The notes: a model not told the origin generated them from the sequence alone. 31,679 bases of DNA from CATOSD01 sp034422735 (GCA_034422735.1 DAOUJL010000001.1:1-31679); one strand, 5' to 3'. Positions 8,705 through 17,724 are shown, counted from the first letter of the stretch. Numbers and translations are program-made.

Positions 8705-9022
8705 ATGGCAAAGCTGAAGGACCTCGCATACGTCATCAGGAGCAAGAACGCCGGGCCGTTCGAGGTCACGCTCGACATACTGTTCGAGAACGAGACGATA
8801 TACCGGCGCGTCCGCGACACGGGCGCGATAGACGCCGGGCTGTTCGCGCGGCTGTACGGCATACCGGAGTCGCAGTGCAACTTCATCGCGTTCGACAAGG
8901 GCTGGTCGTTCAAGTGCACGCTTGTGCGTCCCATAGCCGCGGGCGAGTTCGAGGACATGGACGTGTACGGCTGCCAGCAGTACGCGGGCCTGCTCGAGGT
9001 GGAAGTGCCGCTTGAGGAGTAG
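8705..9022 (+). CDS. DUF4387 family protein, partner of the AtuA-like protein
   Basis: The 105-residue protein begins MAKLKDLAYVIRSKNAGPFE, the recognisable DUF4387 opening, and continues with LDILFENETIYRRV and an acidic end. In many genomes DUF4387 is encoded next to, or fused after, the DUF1446 domain, so it is probably a small subunit of the same complex. Its biochemical role is unknown. The stop codon overlaps the start of the FAD oxidase gene by 11 bases, indicating translational coupling. Confidence 0.85.
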   Translation: MAKLKDLAYVIRSKNAGPFEVTLDILFENETIYRRVRDTGAIDAGLFARLYGIPESQCNFIAFDKGWSFKCTLVRPIAAGEFEDMDVYGCQQYAGLLEVEVPLEE

Positions 9023-10436
9023 TGCGCCGCGAGGCGGCAGCGCGCCCTCGACAATCGTCAACGACATCCACTCGCAACTGAACGAGACGGCGGTCGCCGA
9101 AATCGTGCGGCCCCGGTCCGTCGCCGACGTGCAGGACGCGGTGCGGCGGGTGCGGGACAGGCGCGGCCGGTTGGCGATTGCCGGCGGGCGTCACTCCATG
9201 GGTGGGCAGCAGTTTCTGAGCGGAGGGACGCTGCTCGACGTGCGCTCGATGAACCGGGTGCTGGGCCTGGACTCCGAGCGCGGCATCGTGGACGTGGAGG
9301 CGGGCGCGCTGTGGTCGGACCTGGTGCCGGTGCTGCGCGCGATGCAGGGCGGCGACGGGCCGGGCTGGAGCATCGTGCAGAAGCAGACGGGGGCGGACCG
9401 TCTCAGCCTGGGGGGTGCGCTCGCCGCGAACGGCCATGGGCGCGGCCTGCGGTTTCGTCCCATCGTGCAGGACGTGGAGTCTTTCACGCTCGTCGACTGT
9501 GACGGGGAACTTCGGGAGTGCAGCCGGTCGGAGAATGCCGAGCTGTTCCGGGCGGCAATAGGCGGTTACGGGCTGTTCGGAGTCATCACGTCGGTGCGGC
9601 TGCGGCTCCAGCCGCGGCATCGGCTGGAGCGCGTGGTCGAGGTCTTCGACGTGGAAGGGTTGCCCGACGCCTTCCGCTCGCGCATTGACGAGGGGTTCAC
9701 CTACGGGGACTTCCAGTACATGACGGACGAATCGTCCGCGGATTTCCTGCGCAAGGGTGTCTTCTCATGCTACCGGCCCGTCGATGCGGCGCCCGCCAGC
9801 GACACGGGGTCGAACCTGACACTCTCCGACGAGGACTGGACGAAGCTCATCCACCTGGCGCACGTGGACAAGGCGAGGGCTTTCGAGGAGTACGCCGGTT
9901 TCTACATGGGCACGAGCGGGCAGACATACGACAGCGACGACTTCCAGATGAGCACGTACATCGACGGCTACCACGCCGTCCTGGACGCCGCTTGGGGCGC
10001 CGCGAGTCCCGGCTCGGAGACCATCACGGAGCTGTACGTGCCCCCTGAGGCGCTCGCCGGCTTCATGGATGCCTCGCGGGAAATGCTGGCGGAACGCGGT
10101 GCGAACGTGATATACGGCACTATCCGTGTCATCGAGCCGGACGAAGAGACGCTGCTGGCCTGGGCCTCGCGCCGGTACGCCTGTATCGTCTTCAACCTGC
10201 ACGTCGATCATACGCCGCGCGGCGTAGAAGGCGTGGCGAACGCGCTGAGGGGCCTGATCGACGCCGCGCTGTCGTTCGGCGGGAGCTACTTTCTGACCTA
10301 CAACCGCTTCGCCAGCAGGGACCAGCTTATGCGCGCGTATCCGGCGTTCCCCAGGTTCATCGATGAGAAGCGCAGAAACGACCCGGACCACGTCTTTTCC
10401 AGCGACTGGTTCGAGCACTACGTCGATACCGCCTGA
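9012..10436 (+). CDS. FAD-linked oxidase (FAD_binding_4 / PCMH type)
   Basis: Flavoprotein oxidase or dehydrogenase, 474 residues. The N-terminal FAD domain is clear: VRPRSVADVQDAVRRVRD, then AIAGGRHSMGGQQF, where the GGRHS motif usually bears the flavin-linking histidine. GGALAANGHGRG and AIGGYGLFGVITSVRLRL, the pyrophosphate-binding segments, follow. The C-terminal substrate domain ends RNDPDHVFSSDWF. The architecture resembles aldonolactone or cholesterol oxidases, but the substrate is not predictable. The best start is TTG at 9012, overlapping the previous gene, with AGGTGG nine bases upstream; the next in-frame Met is far inside the FAD domain. The stop codon abuts the comEC ATG with no gap. 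Confidence 0.85.
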   Translation: MRSSAPRGGSAPSTIVNDIHSQLNETAVAEIVRPRSVADVQDAVRRVRDRRGRLAIAGGRHSMGGQQFLSGGTLLDVRSMNRVLGLDSERGIVDVEAGALWSDLVPVLRAMQGGDGPGWSIVQKQTGADRLSLGGALAANGHGRGLRFRPIVQDVESFTLVDCDGELRECSRSENAELFRAAIGGYGLFGVITSVRLRLQPRHRLERVVEVFDVEGLPDAFRSRIDEGFTYGDFQYMTDESSADFLRKGVFSCYRPVDAAPASDTGSNLTLSDEDWTKLIHLAHVDKARAFEEYAGFYMGTSGQTYDSDDFQMSTYIDGYHAVLDAAWGAASPGSETITELYVPPEALAGFMDASREMLAERGANVIYGTIRVIEPDEETLLAWASRRYACIVFNLHVDHTPRGVEGVANALRGLIDAALSFGGSYFLTYNRFASRDQLMRAYPAFPRFIDEKRRNDPDHVFSSDWFEHYVDTA

Positions 10437-12878
10437 ATGAGGCTGCCCCTGCTGTCCGCGGCGTTCGCGGCGGGCGTGCTGATCGGGGCGCGCTGGGAGG
10501 CCGCTCCGGCGGCGTTGGTGCTGTTCGCGCTCGCGGGGGCGCTGGCGACCGTGCTGCTTGCCTCCGCCCGCCGCTCCCTGTTGCTCGGCTTGGTGGCGCT
10601 CGCGCTGGCGCTCGGCGGGCTACGGGCCGATGCCGCCGATCCGGCCGCCGCCGACGCACTCACACCGTACCAGGGCGCGGGCGCGCTGCTGGTGCGCGGC
10701 ACGGTGGAGCGCGCGCCGGAGCCGTCGGGCGCCCACACCCGCCTGAGGCTTCGCGTCGACGGCGTGGACGACGGCAGCGGCTGGGTTGCGGTCGACGCGA
10801 GCGTGCTGGTCACGCTGCGCGAGTCTCAACGCATCGTGGAGTTGCGGGACAGGCCCTACTTCCGGTACGGCGACAGGCTGCTGCTGGAAGGCGAGTTGGA
10901 CGCGCCTGAGCCGTTCGAGGACTTCGACTATCCCGCCTACCTCGCACGGCAGGGCATTCGCACCGTCATGCTCTTCCCTCGCGCGGAGCTGGTTGGAGAG
11001 GGTGAGGGCTCGCCGTTCTACCGGGCGCTCCACGCGGTCCGCTGGCGGCTGGCTCGCTCGCTAGCCGCGTCCGTGCCAGAACCGCAGGCCGCCATGGGAC
11101 AGGCGCTGCTGCTGGGTATGCGCAACGGGCTGCCGGACGACCTGGTGGAGCACTTCCGCGCCACAGGCACGGCCCACGTGCTGGCCATATCGGGGCTGCA
11201 CGTGGGAGTGCTACTAGGCATCGGCATGTCCGCCTCGGCGTGGCTGTTCGGGCGTCGCCACCGGCTATACCTGGTAGCGCCGTTCGTGCTGGTGTGGATG
11301 TACGCGCTGATGGCGGGCGCGTCGCCGTCGGTGATAAGGGCGGCCACCATGGGCAGCGTGTTCCTGGCCGCGCGCGTGCTGGGCCGGCCCGGCACGGTGA
11401 TGCCCGCGCTGGGCCTGGCCGCGGCGGTGATGGTCGCGCTAAGCCCCGGTGTGCTGTGGAGCGTCTCGTTCCAGCTCAGCTTCGCCGCGGTGGCGGGTAT
11501 CGCGCTGCTCAGGCCGCGGCTGGGGGAGTGGCCGCTGGGTGGGCGGGACGAGAGGGGCGAGTCCGGCGGGCCGCTGGCGTGGCTCGCGGACGCGGTGGGC
11601 GTGTCGGTCGCGGCCACGCTCGCCACGCTGCCGCTTATCGCGTTCCACTTCGAGCGCGTGTCGCTGGTGGGCATACTGGCGACGCCGCTGGTGCTTCCGG
11701 CGCTGCCGCTGGCGCTGGTGCTGTACGCGGCGACCGCCCTGGTCGGCGTGGCCGTGACGCTGCCGGCGCAGCTCATTGGGCTGTTGTCGTGGGTCGTCGG
11801 CGGATACGTCGCCGTGGTGGTGGGGCTGTTCGCGCGGCTGCCCGCGGCGTCGGTGGAGGTGGGCCGCGTCGCGCCGTTCCTGGTGTGGGGGTACTACGGC
11901 GCTCTGGCGCTGCTCGTCTCGCGGCGCGCGTCTGGCCGGGCGCTTGGGCGTGTGGCGGAGTGGTTGCGGGCCGTCGCCGCGACCGTGTTCGGCGGGATGG
12001 GTTCCTTAGGTGGCCTGCGCGTGCCGTGGTGGGCGAGCGGCCTCGCGCTGGCGGTCGCCGGGCTGGTGTGGGCACTGGCGCTGCTGCGGCCCGGCGACCG
12101 GCTGGAGGTGGTGTTCCTGGACGTGGGACAGGGCGACGCGGCGTTCATCTCCACGCCGGCTGGTCGCCAGATAGTGGTGGACGGCGGACCGGGCCGGCTG
12201 GACATGGTGCGCTTTCTGGGTGAGCACATGCCGCCGGGCGACCGGACGCTGGAGCTGGTGGTGCTGACGCATCCTCACTCCGACCACCTGACCGGCCTGC
12301 TGGAGACGCTGGAGCGGTACGAGGTCGGCGCGGTGCTGGAGCGCCGGGTGGAGTACGGCGGGCCAGGCTACGCGGCATGGCGCGAGTTGGCGGCCGCGGA
12401 GGGCGCGCTGGTGATGGACGCGATGCCCGGCCAGCGAATCGACATGGGCGACGGCGCGGTCGTGCAGGTGCTGGGGCCGCCGTCGCGTCTGCTGGGCGGC
12501 ACCGAGTCCGACGTGGACAACGCATCGGTGGTGGTGAGGATAGTCTATGGCGAGGTGAGCTTTTTGCTGACGGGCGACATGTTCAGAGCGGCCGAGGCGG
12601 CGCTGGTGTCCAGCGGCCAGGACGTGCGGAGCGACGTGCTGAAGGTGGGCCACCACGGGAGCCGCACCTCGTCCTCGCGGGCGTTCCTGGACGCGGTGCG
12701 GCCCGCCGTGGCGGTGATCTCGGCGGGCGCGGACAACCAGTTCGGGCACCCTCACGCGGAGACGCTGGAGGCGCTGGGCCGGCACGTTGAACCTGGCATG
12801 GTGCTGACGACGTTCGAGCGCGGGGACGTGCGGTTCACGACCGACGGCAAGGAGCTGGAAGTGTGGACGGAGCGGTGA
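10437..12878 (+). CDS. comEC: ComEC/Rec2 DNA-uptake channel
   Basis: Inner-membrane channel that passes single-stranded DNA into the cell during transformation. The 813-residue protein has the full family layout: N-terminal membrane helices, a DUF4131-like soluble OB segment (about 70-190) and the Competence domain of many membrane helices (about 220-540, with the hallmark HVLAISGLHVG near 244). A C-terminal metallo-beta-lactamase domain follows, with HPHSDH at about 611-616 and VGHHGSRTSSS further on. The metal-binding HxHxDH motif is intact, so a nuclease role is plausible. The ATG directly follows the stop of the FAD oxidase (TGAATG). Convergent with the small gene at 13038. Confidence 0.95.
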   Translation: MRLPLLSAAFAAGVLIGARWEAAPAALVLFALAGALATVLLASARRSLLLGLVALALALGGLRADAADPAAADALTPYQGAGALLVRGTVERAPEPSGAHTRLRLRVDGVDDGSGWVAVDASVLVTLRESQRIVELRDRPYFRYGDRLLLEGELDAPEPFEDFDYPAYLARQGIRTVMLFPRAELVGEGEGSPFYRALHAVRWRLARSLAASVPEPQAAMGQALLLGMRNGLPDDLVEHFRATGTAHVLAISGLHVGVLLGIGMSASAWLFGRRHRLYLVAPFVLVWMYALMAGASPSVIRAATMGSVFLAARVLGRPGTVMPALGLAAAVMVALSPGVLWSVSFQLSFAAVAGIALLRPRLGEWPLGGRDERGESGGPLAWLADAVGVSVAATLATLPLIAFHFERVSLVGILATPLVLPALPLALVLYAATALVGVAVTLPAQLIGLLSWVVGGYVAVVVGLFARLPAASVEVGRVAPFLVWGYYGALALLVSRRASGRALGRVAEWLRAVAATVFGGMGSLGGLRVPWWASGLALAVAGLVWALALLRPGDRLEVVFLDVGQGDAAFISTPAGRQIVVDGGPGRLDMVRFLGEHMPPGDRTLELVVLTHPHSDHLTGLLETLERYEVGAVLERRVEYGGPGYAAWRELAAAEGALVMDAMPGQRIDMGDGAVVQVLGPPSRLLGGTESDVDNASVVVRIVYGEVSFLLTGDMFRAAEAALVSSGQDVRSDVLKVGHHGSRTSSSRAFLDAVRPAVAVISAGADNQFGHPHAETLEALGRHVEPGMVLTTFERGDVRFTTDGKELEVWTER

Positions 12879-13037
12879 GGGGGTGTGGGCCTATGGCATC
12901 GCACGCTCACGCCATGACGACAAGTCCGCCAATTCCTGAGCATGGCGCTTCTGCTCCGTGCGATCTTCCACGGCACTTGGCGGTAGGATTATATCGGCGT
13001 GATATGGGTTGGTATGGGGAATCGGGTATCAGAGGGT

Positions 13038-13424
13038 TCAACTGTTGGAAGGCGCCAGTTTGGCCAGTGCTTCGCGCAGGAAGCTGTCAGGCAGGGACTC
13101 TGTGGAGGAGTAGGACCTTGTGCGATGACCGCCAGGCAAGTTTGCCATGCACAACACGCCACCGCTCGAGTCGCAGAGAATTACGACCGAGCTACCGTCG
13201 CCGGGGGCATCGATCGCGACTTCGGCGTCGGGTGTTGGATAGACCTCGTACGGCCGTGGAGCGAACTGGTACAGTCGTTCCAGCAAGAGCTTCGCGTTGG
13301 AGATAGCGAGGTTCGATGGGAGAGGAAATCCCTCGTCCCTTGCCTCTTCGCTCACGCCGTCGAGGTCGGTCATCATGTCGACGAAATCTGCTGTTGTGTG
13401 TATCTGGCTCGCATGTTCAACCAT
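13038..13424 (-). CDS. Uncharacterised 128-residue protein
   Basis: Soluble, acidic, with no membrane segment. It begins with a helical region (ADFVDMMTDLDGV) followed by a more variable alpha/beta part with PRPYEVYPTPDAEVAIDAP and a closing helix (LPDSFLREALAKL). I do not recognise a named family; similar small proteins of this layout occur singly in many bacteria without a known role. No ribosome site precedes the ATG, and the predicted promoter places the transcript start at or next to the ATG, suggesting a leaderless mRNA. It is transcribed alone, convergent with comEC and divergent from the downstream isomerase gene. Confidence 0.65.
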   Translation of the reverse strand: MVEHASQIHTTADFVDMMTDLDGVSEEARDEGFPLPSNLAISNAKLLLERLYQFAPRPYEVYPTPDAEVAIDAPGDGSSVVILCDSSGGVLCMANLPGGHRTRSYSSTESLPDSFLREALAKLAPSNS

Positions 13425-13430
13425 AGTGAT

Positions 13431-13459
13431 AGTTTACGGACAAGGCAGCGCTGGGTCAA
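13431..13459 (-). promoter_or_regulatory. Candidate promoter, probably giving a leaderless mRNA
   Basis: On the minus strand TTGACC (13454-13459), a 17-base spacer and TAAACT (13431-13436). Only 6 bases separate the -10 box from the ATG at 13424, so the start point should fall on or within a base or two of the start codon. Confidence 0.55.
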
Positions 13460-13554
13460 CGCTGCCGCGGGTATTCCTGACCGCGTGCGGGGCATCGGGC
13501 ACCTGAGACGCTCGCCGCGTTGGAGAACCCGCTACGCTCTGTTAGCGCCACGCC

Positions 13555-13582
13555 TTGACGCACCGCGCAAGCACCCTATAAT
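13555..13582 (+). promoter_or_regulatory. Strong sigma70-type promoter
   Basis: TTGACG (13555-13560), a 16-base spacer and a perfect TATAAT (13577-13582). The expected start is near 13589, about 44 bases before the isomerase ATG. It should drive the isomerase, the E1-like gene and perhaps the cyclophilin. Confidence 0.7.
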
Positions 13583-13632
13583 CTTCACGTACACGCACTT
13601 TTCGACATCTCGCCCCGAGGAGACTTTTCGCA

Positions 13633-14418
13633 ATGCCGCGCCTTGCCGCAAACCTGTCGATGCTGTTCACCGAGGTCGACTTTCTGGACCGCTTCGAGGC
13701 CGCCGCGAGCGCGGGCTTCCGGGGCGTGGAGTTCCAGTCTCCCTACGAGTATGACAAGGACGAGATCGCCGCAAGACTGCGCGAGTACGGGCTGACGCTG
13801 GCGCTCCACAACATGCCGGCGGGCGACTGGAACGCCGGGGACAGGGGCATCGCCTGTCTGCCAGACCGGGTGGACGAGTTCCGGGAGAGCGTGGCGCTGG
13901 CCGCCGAGTACGCCTCCACGCTGGGATGCGAGCGCGTGAACTGCCTGGCGGGCATAGCTCCGCCGGACGTGCCGGAAGGTACGCTGCGCGAGACTTTCGT
14001 GGCGAACCTGCGCTTCGCCGCCGAGAGGATGGCCGAGGTGGGGGTGCTGGTGATCACGGAGCCCATCAACAACGCCGTCGATATACCGGGCTTCTTCCTC
14101 AACTACTCGGCGCAGGCGCGCTCCATAATCGAGGAGGTCGGCTCCGACAATCTCGCCCTCCAGCACGACGTTTACCACATGCAGATCATGGAGGGCGACC
14201 TGGCGCGGGGCATCCGGGCGAACCTGGACATCATTCGCCACGTTCAGATAGCGGACAACCCCGGTCGAAACGAGCCGGGCACCGGCGAGATCAACTACCC
14301 GTTCATTCTCGGCCTGCTGGACGAGGTGGGGTACGAGGGCTGGGTTGGCTGCGAGTACCGGCCGCTGGCTTCAACGAGCGAGGGCCTGGGCTGGGCCGCG
14401 CCGTACCTCGGGACTTAG
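13633..14418 (+). CDS. hyi: Hydroxypyruvate isomerase-like TIM-barrel protein
   Basis: The 261-residue protein matches the Hyi/OtnI branch of the xylose-isomerase-like TIM barrels, which interconvert hydroxypyruvate and tartronate semialdehyde or related 2-oxo sugar acids. Key segments: ANLSMLFTEVDFLDRFEAA at the start, GFRGVEFQSPYEYD with the first-strand Glu, VLVITEPINN carrying a metal-binding Glu, LQHDVYHMQIMEGDL with the Asp/His ligands, and HVQIADNPGRNEPGTGEINY, the strongest family signature. It ends YEGWVGCEYRPL. GAGGAG lies about ten bases before the ATG. It is followed 54 bases later by a thiamine-diphosphate enzyme that could use hydroxypyruvate. The exact substrate is inferred from the family only. 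Confidence 0.85.
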   Translation: MPRLAANLSMLFTEVDFLDRFEAAASAGFRGVEFQSPYEYDKDEIAARLREYGLTLALHNMPAGDWNAGDRGIACLPDRVDEFRESVALAAEYASTLGCERVNCLAGIAPPDVPEGTLRETFVANLRFAAERMAEVGVLVITEPINNAVDIPGFFLNYSAQARSIIEEVGSDNLALQHDVYHMQIMEGDLARGIRANLDIIRHVQIADNPGRNEPGTGEINYPFILGLLDEVGYEGWVGCEYRPLASTSEGLGWAAPYLGT

Positions 14419-14472
14419 CCGGTTCCCCAATAGGGAAGTAGCGGACATAGCGCAAACCGACAGGAGCGTCGC

Positions 14473-16860
14473 ATGGCAACACAGGTGACTCAGGAGGCTC
14501 CAGCCGACATTATCGAGCGCGACCGCGCGCTCACCGAGATACAGGACAAGGTGTTGTGGCTGGCTATGCAGATGGTCTACCACGCCAACGAGGTGCGGCC
14601 AAGCCCGGACGAGGGCAAGGTGGGCGGCCACCAGGCGTCCAGCTCGTCCATCGTGACGCTGATGACCTCGCTGTTCTTCGACTTTATGAACGCGGGCGAC
14701 AGGATTTCGGTAAAGCCCCACGCCTCGCCGGTGTTCCACGCGATCCAGTACCTGCTTGGCAACCTGGACCGCGAGCACCTGACGCAGCTCAGGGCCTTCC
14801 ACGGCCTGCAGGCGTACCCCAGCCGCACCAAGGACCCGGACCCGGTAGACTTCTCCACCGGCTCGGTGGGTCTTGGGGCCGTCGCCCCCAACTTCGCCGC
14901 GCTGACGCACGAGTACGCCCAGACGCGGATGCACGTGGTGGACCTGCACAAGGTGCGCTACATCAGCGTGGTGGGCGACGCGGAGCTGGACGAGGGCTCC
15001 GTGTGGGAGGCGATCGCCGAGCCGGCGATGAGCGACCTGTCGCACGTGCTGTGGGTGGTGGACCTGAACCGGCAGAGCCTGGACAGGGTAATCCCCGGCA
15101 TACGAGTGCGCGCCTGGCGGGATATGTTCGCCGCCAACGGCTGGAACGTGGTGGACGCCAAGTACGGCAGCCGGCTGGAGTCGGCGTACCAGGAGCCGAA
15201 TGGCGAGTTGCTGCGCGTGTGCATCGACGAGATGCCCAACGAGCTTTACCAGCGGCTGCTGCGCCTGTCGCCGAGGGCGCTGCGCGAGTGGCTTCCCCAG
15301 TCGAGCCGATACCCCAAGGACATGAGCCGGTTCCTGGGCCGCTGGAGCGACCGGGAGCTGCGCGAGCTGTTCCACAACCTGGGAGGCCACGACTTTTCCA
15401 CGCTGCGTGAGGCCTTCTCCAAGGCGGACGTCGATAGCGGCCCCAACGTCGTTTTCGCATACACGCTCAAGGGCTGGAGGCTTCCCTCGGTGGGCGATCC
15501 CCAGAACCACACGGTCACACTGTCGAACCTGCAAATGGAACAGCTACGCCAGGAACTGGGCATCGGCGAGGAGGAGATATGGGACGGGCTTGAGCCGAAC
15601 AGCCCGGGCGGCAGGCTGTGCGCCGAAACCAGGACTCGGTTGGAAGTCCCGGAGCGCCGCCGGACGACTCCGACTCTCGCGCCCGTTCCGCCCGACTTCG
15701 AGCGGCCCCACCGCGGCAACATCTCCACGCAGCAGATATTTGGGCTGTTTCTTACCGACATCGCCAGGAACCTGCCGGAGGTGTCCGAGCGCATCGTCAC
15801 CGTCAGCCCGGACGTGGCCAGCTCGACCAACCTCGGCGGGTGGATCAACAAGGCCGGCGTGTGGGCGCGTGGCGACTCCGGGCCGCTGCCGGAGGAGGGC
15901 ATACTCCGCGCGCTCAAGTGGGAGGAGCTGCCGCACGGCCAGCACATAGAGCTGGGCATATCCGAAAACAACCTGTTCATGATGCTGGGCCAGCTCGGCC
16001 TGGCCTACGAGATGGACGGCGAGATGCTGTACCCGATAGGCACGCTGTACGACCCGTTCGTGAGGCGGGGTCTCGACGCGTTCGTGTACAGCGTCTACTC
16101 CGGCGCGAAGTTCATCGCGGTTGGCACTCCCTCCGGGATAACGCTCGCTCCGGAGGGCGGCGCTCACCAGTCGCTGATAACGCCGTCGATAGGCGTGGAG
16201 ATGCCCGAGGTCGCTTTCTACGAGCCGTGTTTCGGCCAGGAGCTGGAGTGGATTATGCTCGACGCGCTGGAGAACGTGCGCACGCGCCGGAACTCCACCT
16301 ACCTCCGGCTAACGAGCAAGCGGGTCGACCAGAGCCTGTTCACCGTGCCCGCGGAACACACGCCCGCGCGCGAGCGTTTGCGCAAGCAGGTGCTCGGCGG
16401 CGCGCACCGGCTGCTGGACAGGAGCGGCGCGCCCGATTACCGGCCGGACGAGAACGTCGTACACCTCGTGGCCTGCGGCGCGATGGTGCCGGAGGCGGTC
16501 GGGGCGAGTGAGCTTCTGCTGGAAGAGGGCGTGTACGCGAACGTCGTCAGCGTCACCGGCCCCGGGCCGTTGTACCGGCGCTACCAGGAGGCCGTGCGAG
16601 CGGAGATGCAATCCGGCCCCGACAGGTCGACGTTCATGGCCGACGTGGTGCCGCTGGCGGAGCGCGCCGCGCCCCTGGTCACGGTTGTGGACGCTCATCC
16701 CCACTCGCTGGCGTGGCTCGGCGGCGCGATCAACACCAGGTCGCTGCCGCTGGGAGTCAGCGGCTTCGGGCAGTCGGGCAGCCGCGCCGAGCTGTACGAG
16801 GAGTACGAGATAGACGTAGACAGCATCATGTCGGCGGCTTACACTTGCCTGGGCGTGTAG
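14473..16860 (+). CDS. AceE-like thiamine-diphosphate enzyme (homodimeric E1 / transketolase fold)
   Basis: The 795-residue protein has the three-domain transketolase-like layout of homodimeric E1 enzymes. The thiamine-diphosphate motif is VGDAELDEGS ending near VVDLNRQSL (about residues 170-200), where GDGxxDE is usual, so the second Gly is Ala here. The AceE-like blocks KPHASPVFHAIQYLLG, FHNLGGHD, YTLKGW and a C-terminal GFGQSGSRAELYEEYEID are visible. It is about 90 residues shorter than E. coli AceE. No E2 or E3 subunit is encoded nearby, so it may not form a dehydrogenase complex. The upstream isomerase hints at hydroxypyruvate or another 2-oxo acid as substrate (inference). The ribosome site is AGGAGCGTCGC. 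Confidence 0.8.
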   Translation: MATQVTQEAPADIIERDRALTEIQDKVLWLAMQMVYHANEVRPSPDEGKVGGHQASSSSIVTLMTSLFFDFMNAGDRISVKPHASPVFHAIQYLLGNLDREHLTQLRAFHGLQAYPSRTKDPDPVDFSTGSVGLGAVAPNFAALTHEYAQTRMHVVDLHKVRYISVVGDAELDEGSVWEAIAEPAMSDLSHVLWVVDLNRQSLDRVIPGIRVRAWRDMFAANGWNVVDAKYGSRLESAYQEPNGELLRVCIDEMPNELYQRLLRLSPRALREWLPQSSRYPKDMSRFLGRWSDRELRELFHNLGGHDFSTLREAFSKADVDSGPNVVFAYTLKGWRLPSVGDPQNHTVTLSNLQMEQLRQELGIGEEEIWDGLEPNSPGGRLCAETRTRLEVPERRRTTPTLAPVPPDFERPHRGNISTQQIFGLFLTDIARNLPEVSERIVTVSPDVASSTNLGGWINKAGVWARGDSGPLPEEGILRALKWEELPHGQHIELGISENNLFMMLGQLGLAYEMDGEMLYPIGTLYDPFVRRGLDAFVYSVYSGAKFIAVGTPSGITLAPEGGAHQSLITPSIGVEMPEVAFYEPCFGQELEWIMLDALENVRTRRNSTYLRLTSKRVDQSLFTVPAEHTPARERLRKQVLGGAHRLLDRSGAPDYRPDENVVHLVACGAMVPEAVGASELLLEEGVYANVVSVTGPGPLYRRYQEAVRAEMQSGPDRSTFMADVVPLAERAAPLVTVVDAHPHSLAWLGGAINTRSLPLGVSGFGQSGSRAELYEEYEIDVDSIMSAAYTCLGV

Positions 16861-16906
16861 CGCCGCACCGCAGCTCACATCAATGCACGGAGGAACACAG
16901 ACGCCG

Positions 16907-17701
16907 ATGGTAGACAACAAGACCGCGCCCGCCGGGCGCAAGCAAACCGTCGCAGCCGCCAGCCGGCTCGCGCGTTCGGCGGCGTGGGCCGCGGGACTGC
17001 TGCTCGCGCTGGCGCTAGTCGCCGCCGCGGCGTGCGCGGAGGAGGCCGAACCGACGGCCACGCCGCAGCCGCCGCCAGCACCAGCCGCGGCTACCGCGGT
17101 ACCACCTCAACCACAGCCAACGGAGGCCTCGATGACCCAAAAGCAGTACGACTCCCCGCCCGCCATGGCGATAGACACCGCCAAGAGCTACACCGCCACT
17201 ATCGAGTTGGAGAAGGGCGGCGAAATCGTAATCGAGCTTTACGCCGACAAGGCGCCCATGACGGTGAACAACTTCGTGTTCCTGGCGCGTGAGGGCTTCT
17301 ATGACGGCGTGACGTTCCACCGCGTGATTCCGGGCTTCATGGCCCAGACGGGCGATCCGACGGGCACCGGCATGGGCGGCCCGGGGTATCGCTTCGACAA
17401 CGAGTTCCACCCCGACCTGCGCCACGACTCGCCGGGCATCGTGTCCATGGCGAACGCGGGGGTGCGCAACGGGCGCGGGACCAACGGCAGCCAGATATTC
17501 CTTACCTTCGTGCCGACGCCATTCCTGGACGGCCTCAACCCCGACGGTTCCGAAAAGAACTGCTCGGCGGAGTCCTGCCACTCGGTGTTCGGCAAGGTGG
17601 TGGAGGGCATGGACGTGCTGCTGGGAGTCTCGGAGCGCGACCCGCAAACGGCGACGACGCCCGGCGACGCCATGAAGACCATCACCATCAGCGAGCAGTA
17701 G
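16907..17701 (+). CDS. Exported peptidyl-prolyl cis-trans isomerase (cyclophilin)
   Basis: Catalyses proline isomerisation in exported proteins. After a basic N-terminus there is a hydrophobic segment (LLLALALVAAAAC, about 32-44) ending in a cysteine. This could be a lipoprotein signal, though the lipobox is weak. A Pro/Ala/Gln-rich linker leads to the cyclophilin domain (about 100-264): KAPMTVNNFVFLAREGFYDG, FHRVIPGFMAQTGDPTGTG, GRGTNGSQIFLTFVPTPFLD and VFGKVVEGMDVL. The active-site Arg (FHRV), Phe and Gln are all present. ATG at 16883 is also in frame; 16907 is preferred because GGAGG lies upstream of it, 13 bases away. It lies 46 bases after the E1-like gene. Confidence 0.9.
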   Translation: MVDNKTAPAGRKQTVAAASRLARSAAWAAGLLLALALVAAAACAEEAEPTATPQPPPAPAAATAVPPQPQPTEASMTQKQYDSPPAMAIDTAKSYTATIELEKGGEIVIELYADKAPMTVNNFVFLAREGFYDGVTFHRVIPGFMAQTGDPTGTGMGGPGYRFDNEFHPDLRHDSPGIVSMANAGVRNGRGTNGSQIFLTFVPTPFLDGLNPDGSEKNCSAESCHSVFGKVVEGMDVLLGVSERDPQTATTPGDAMKTITISEQ

Positions 17702-17724
17702 AAGGTCTGGCCGGGGCGTAATAG

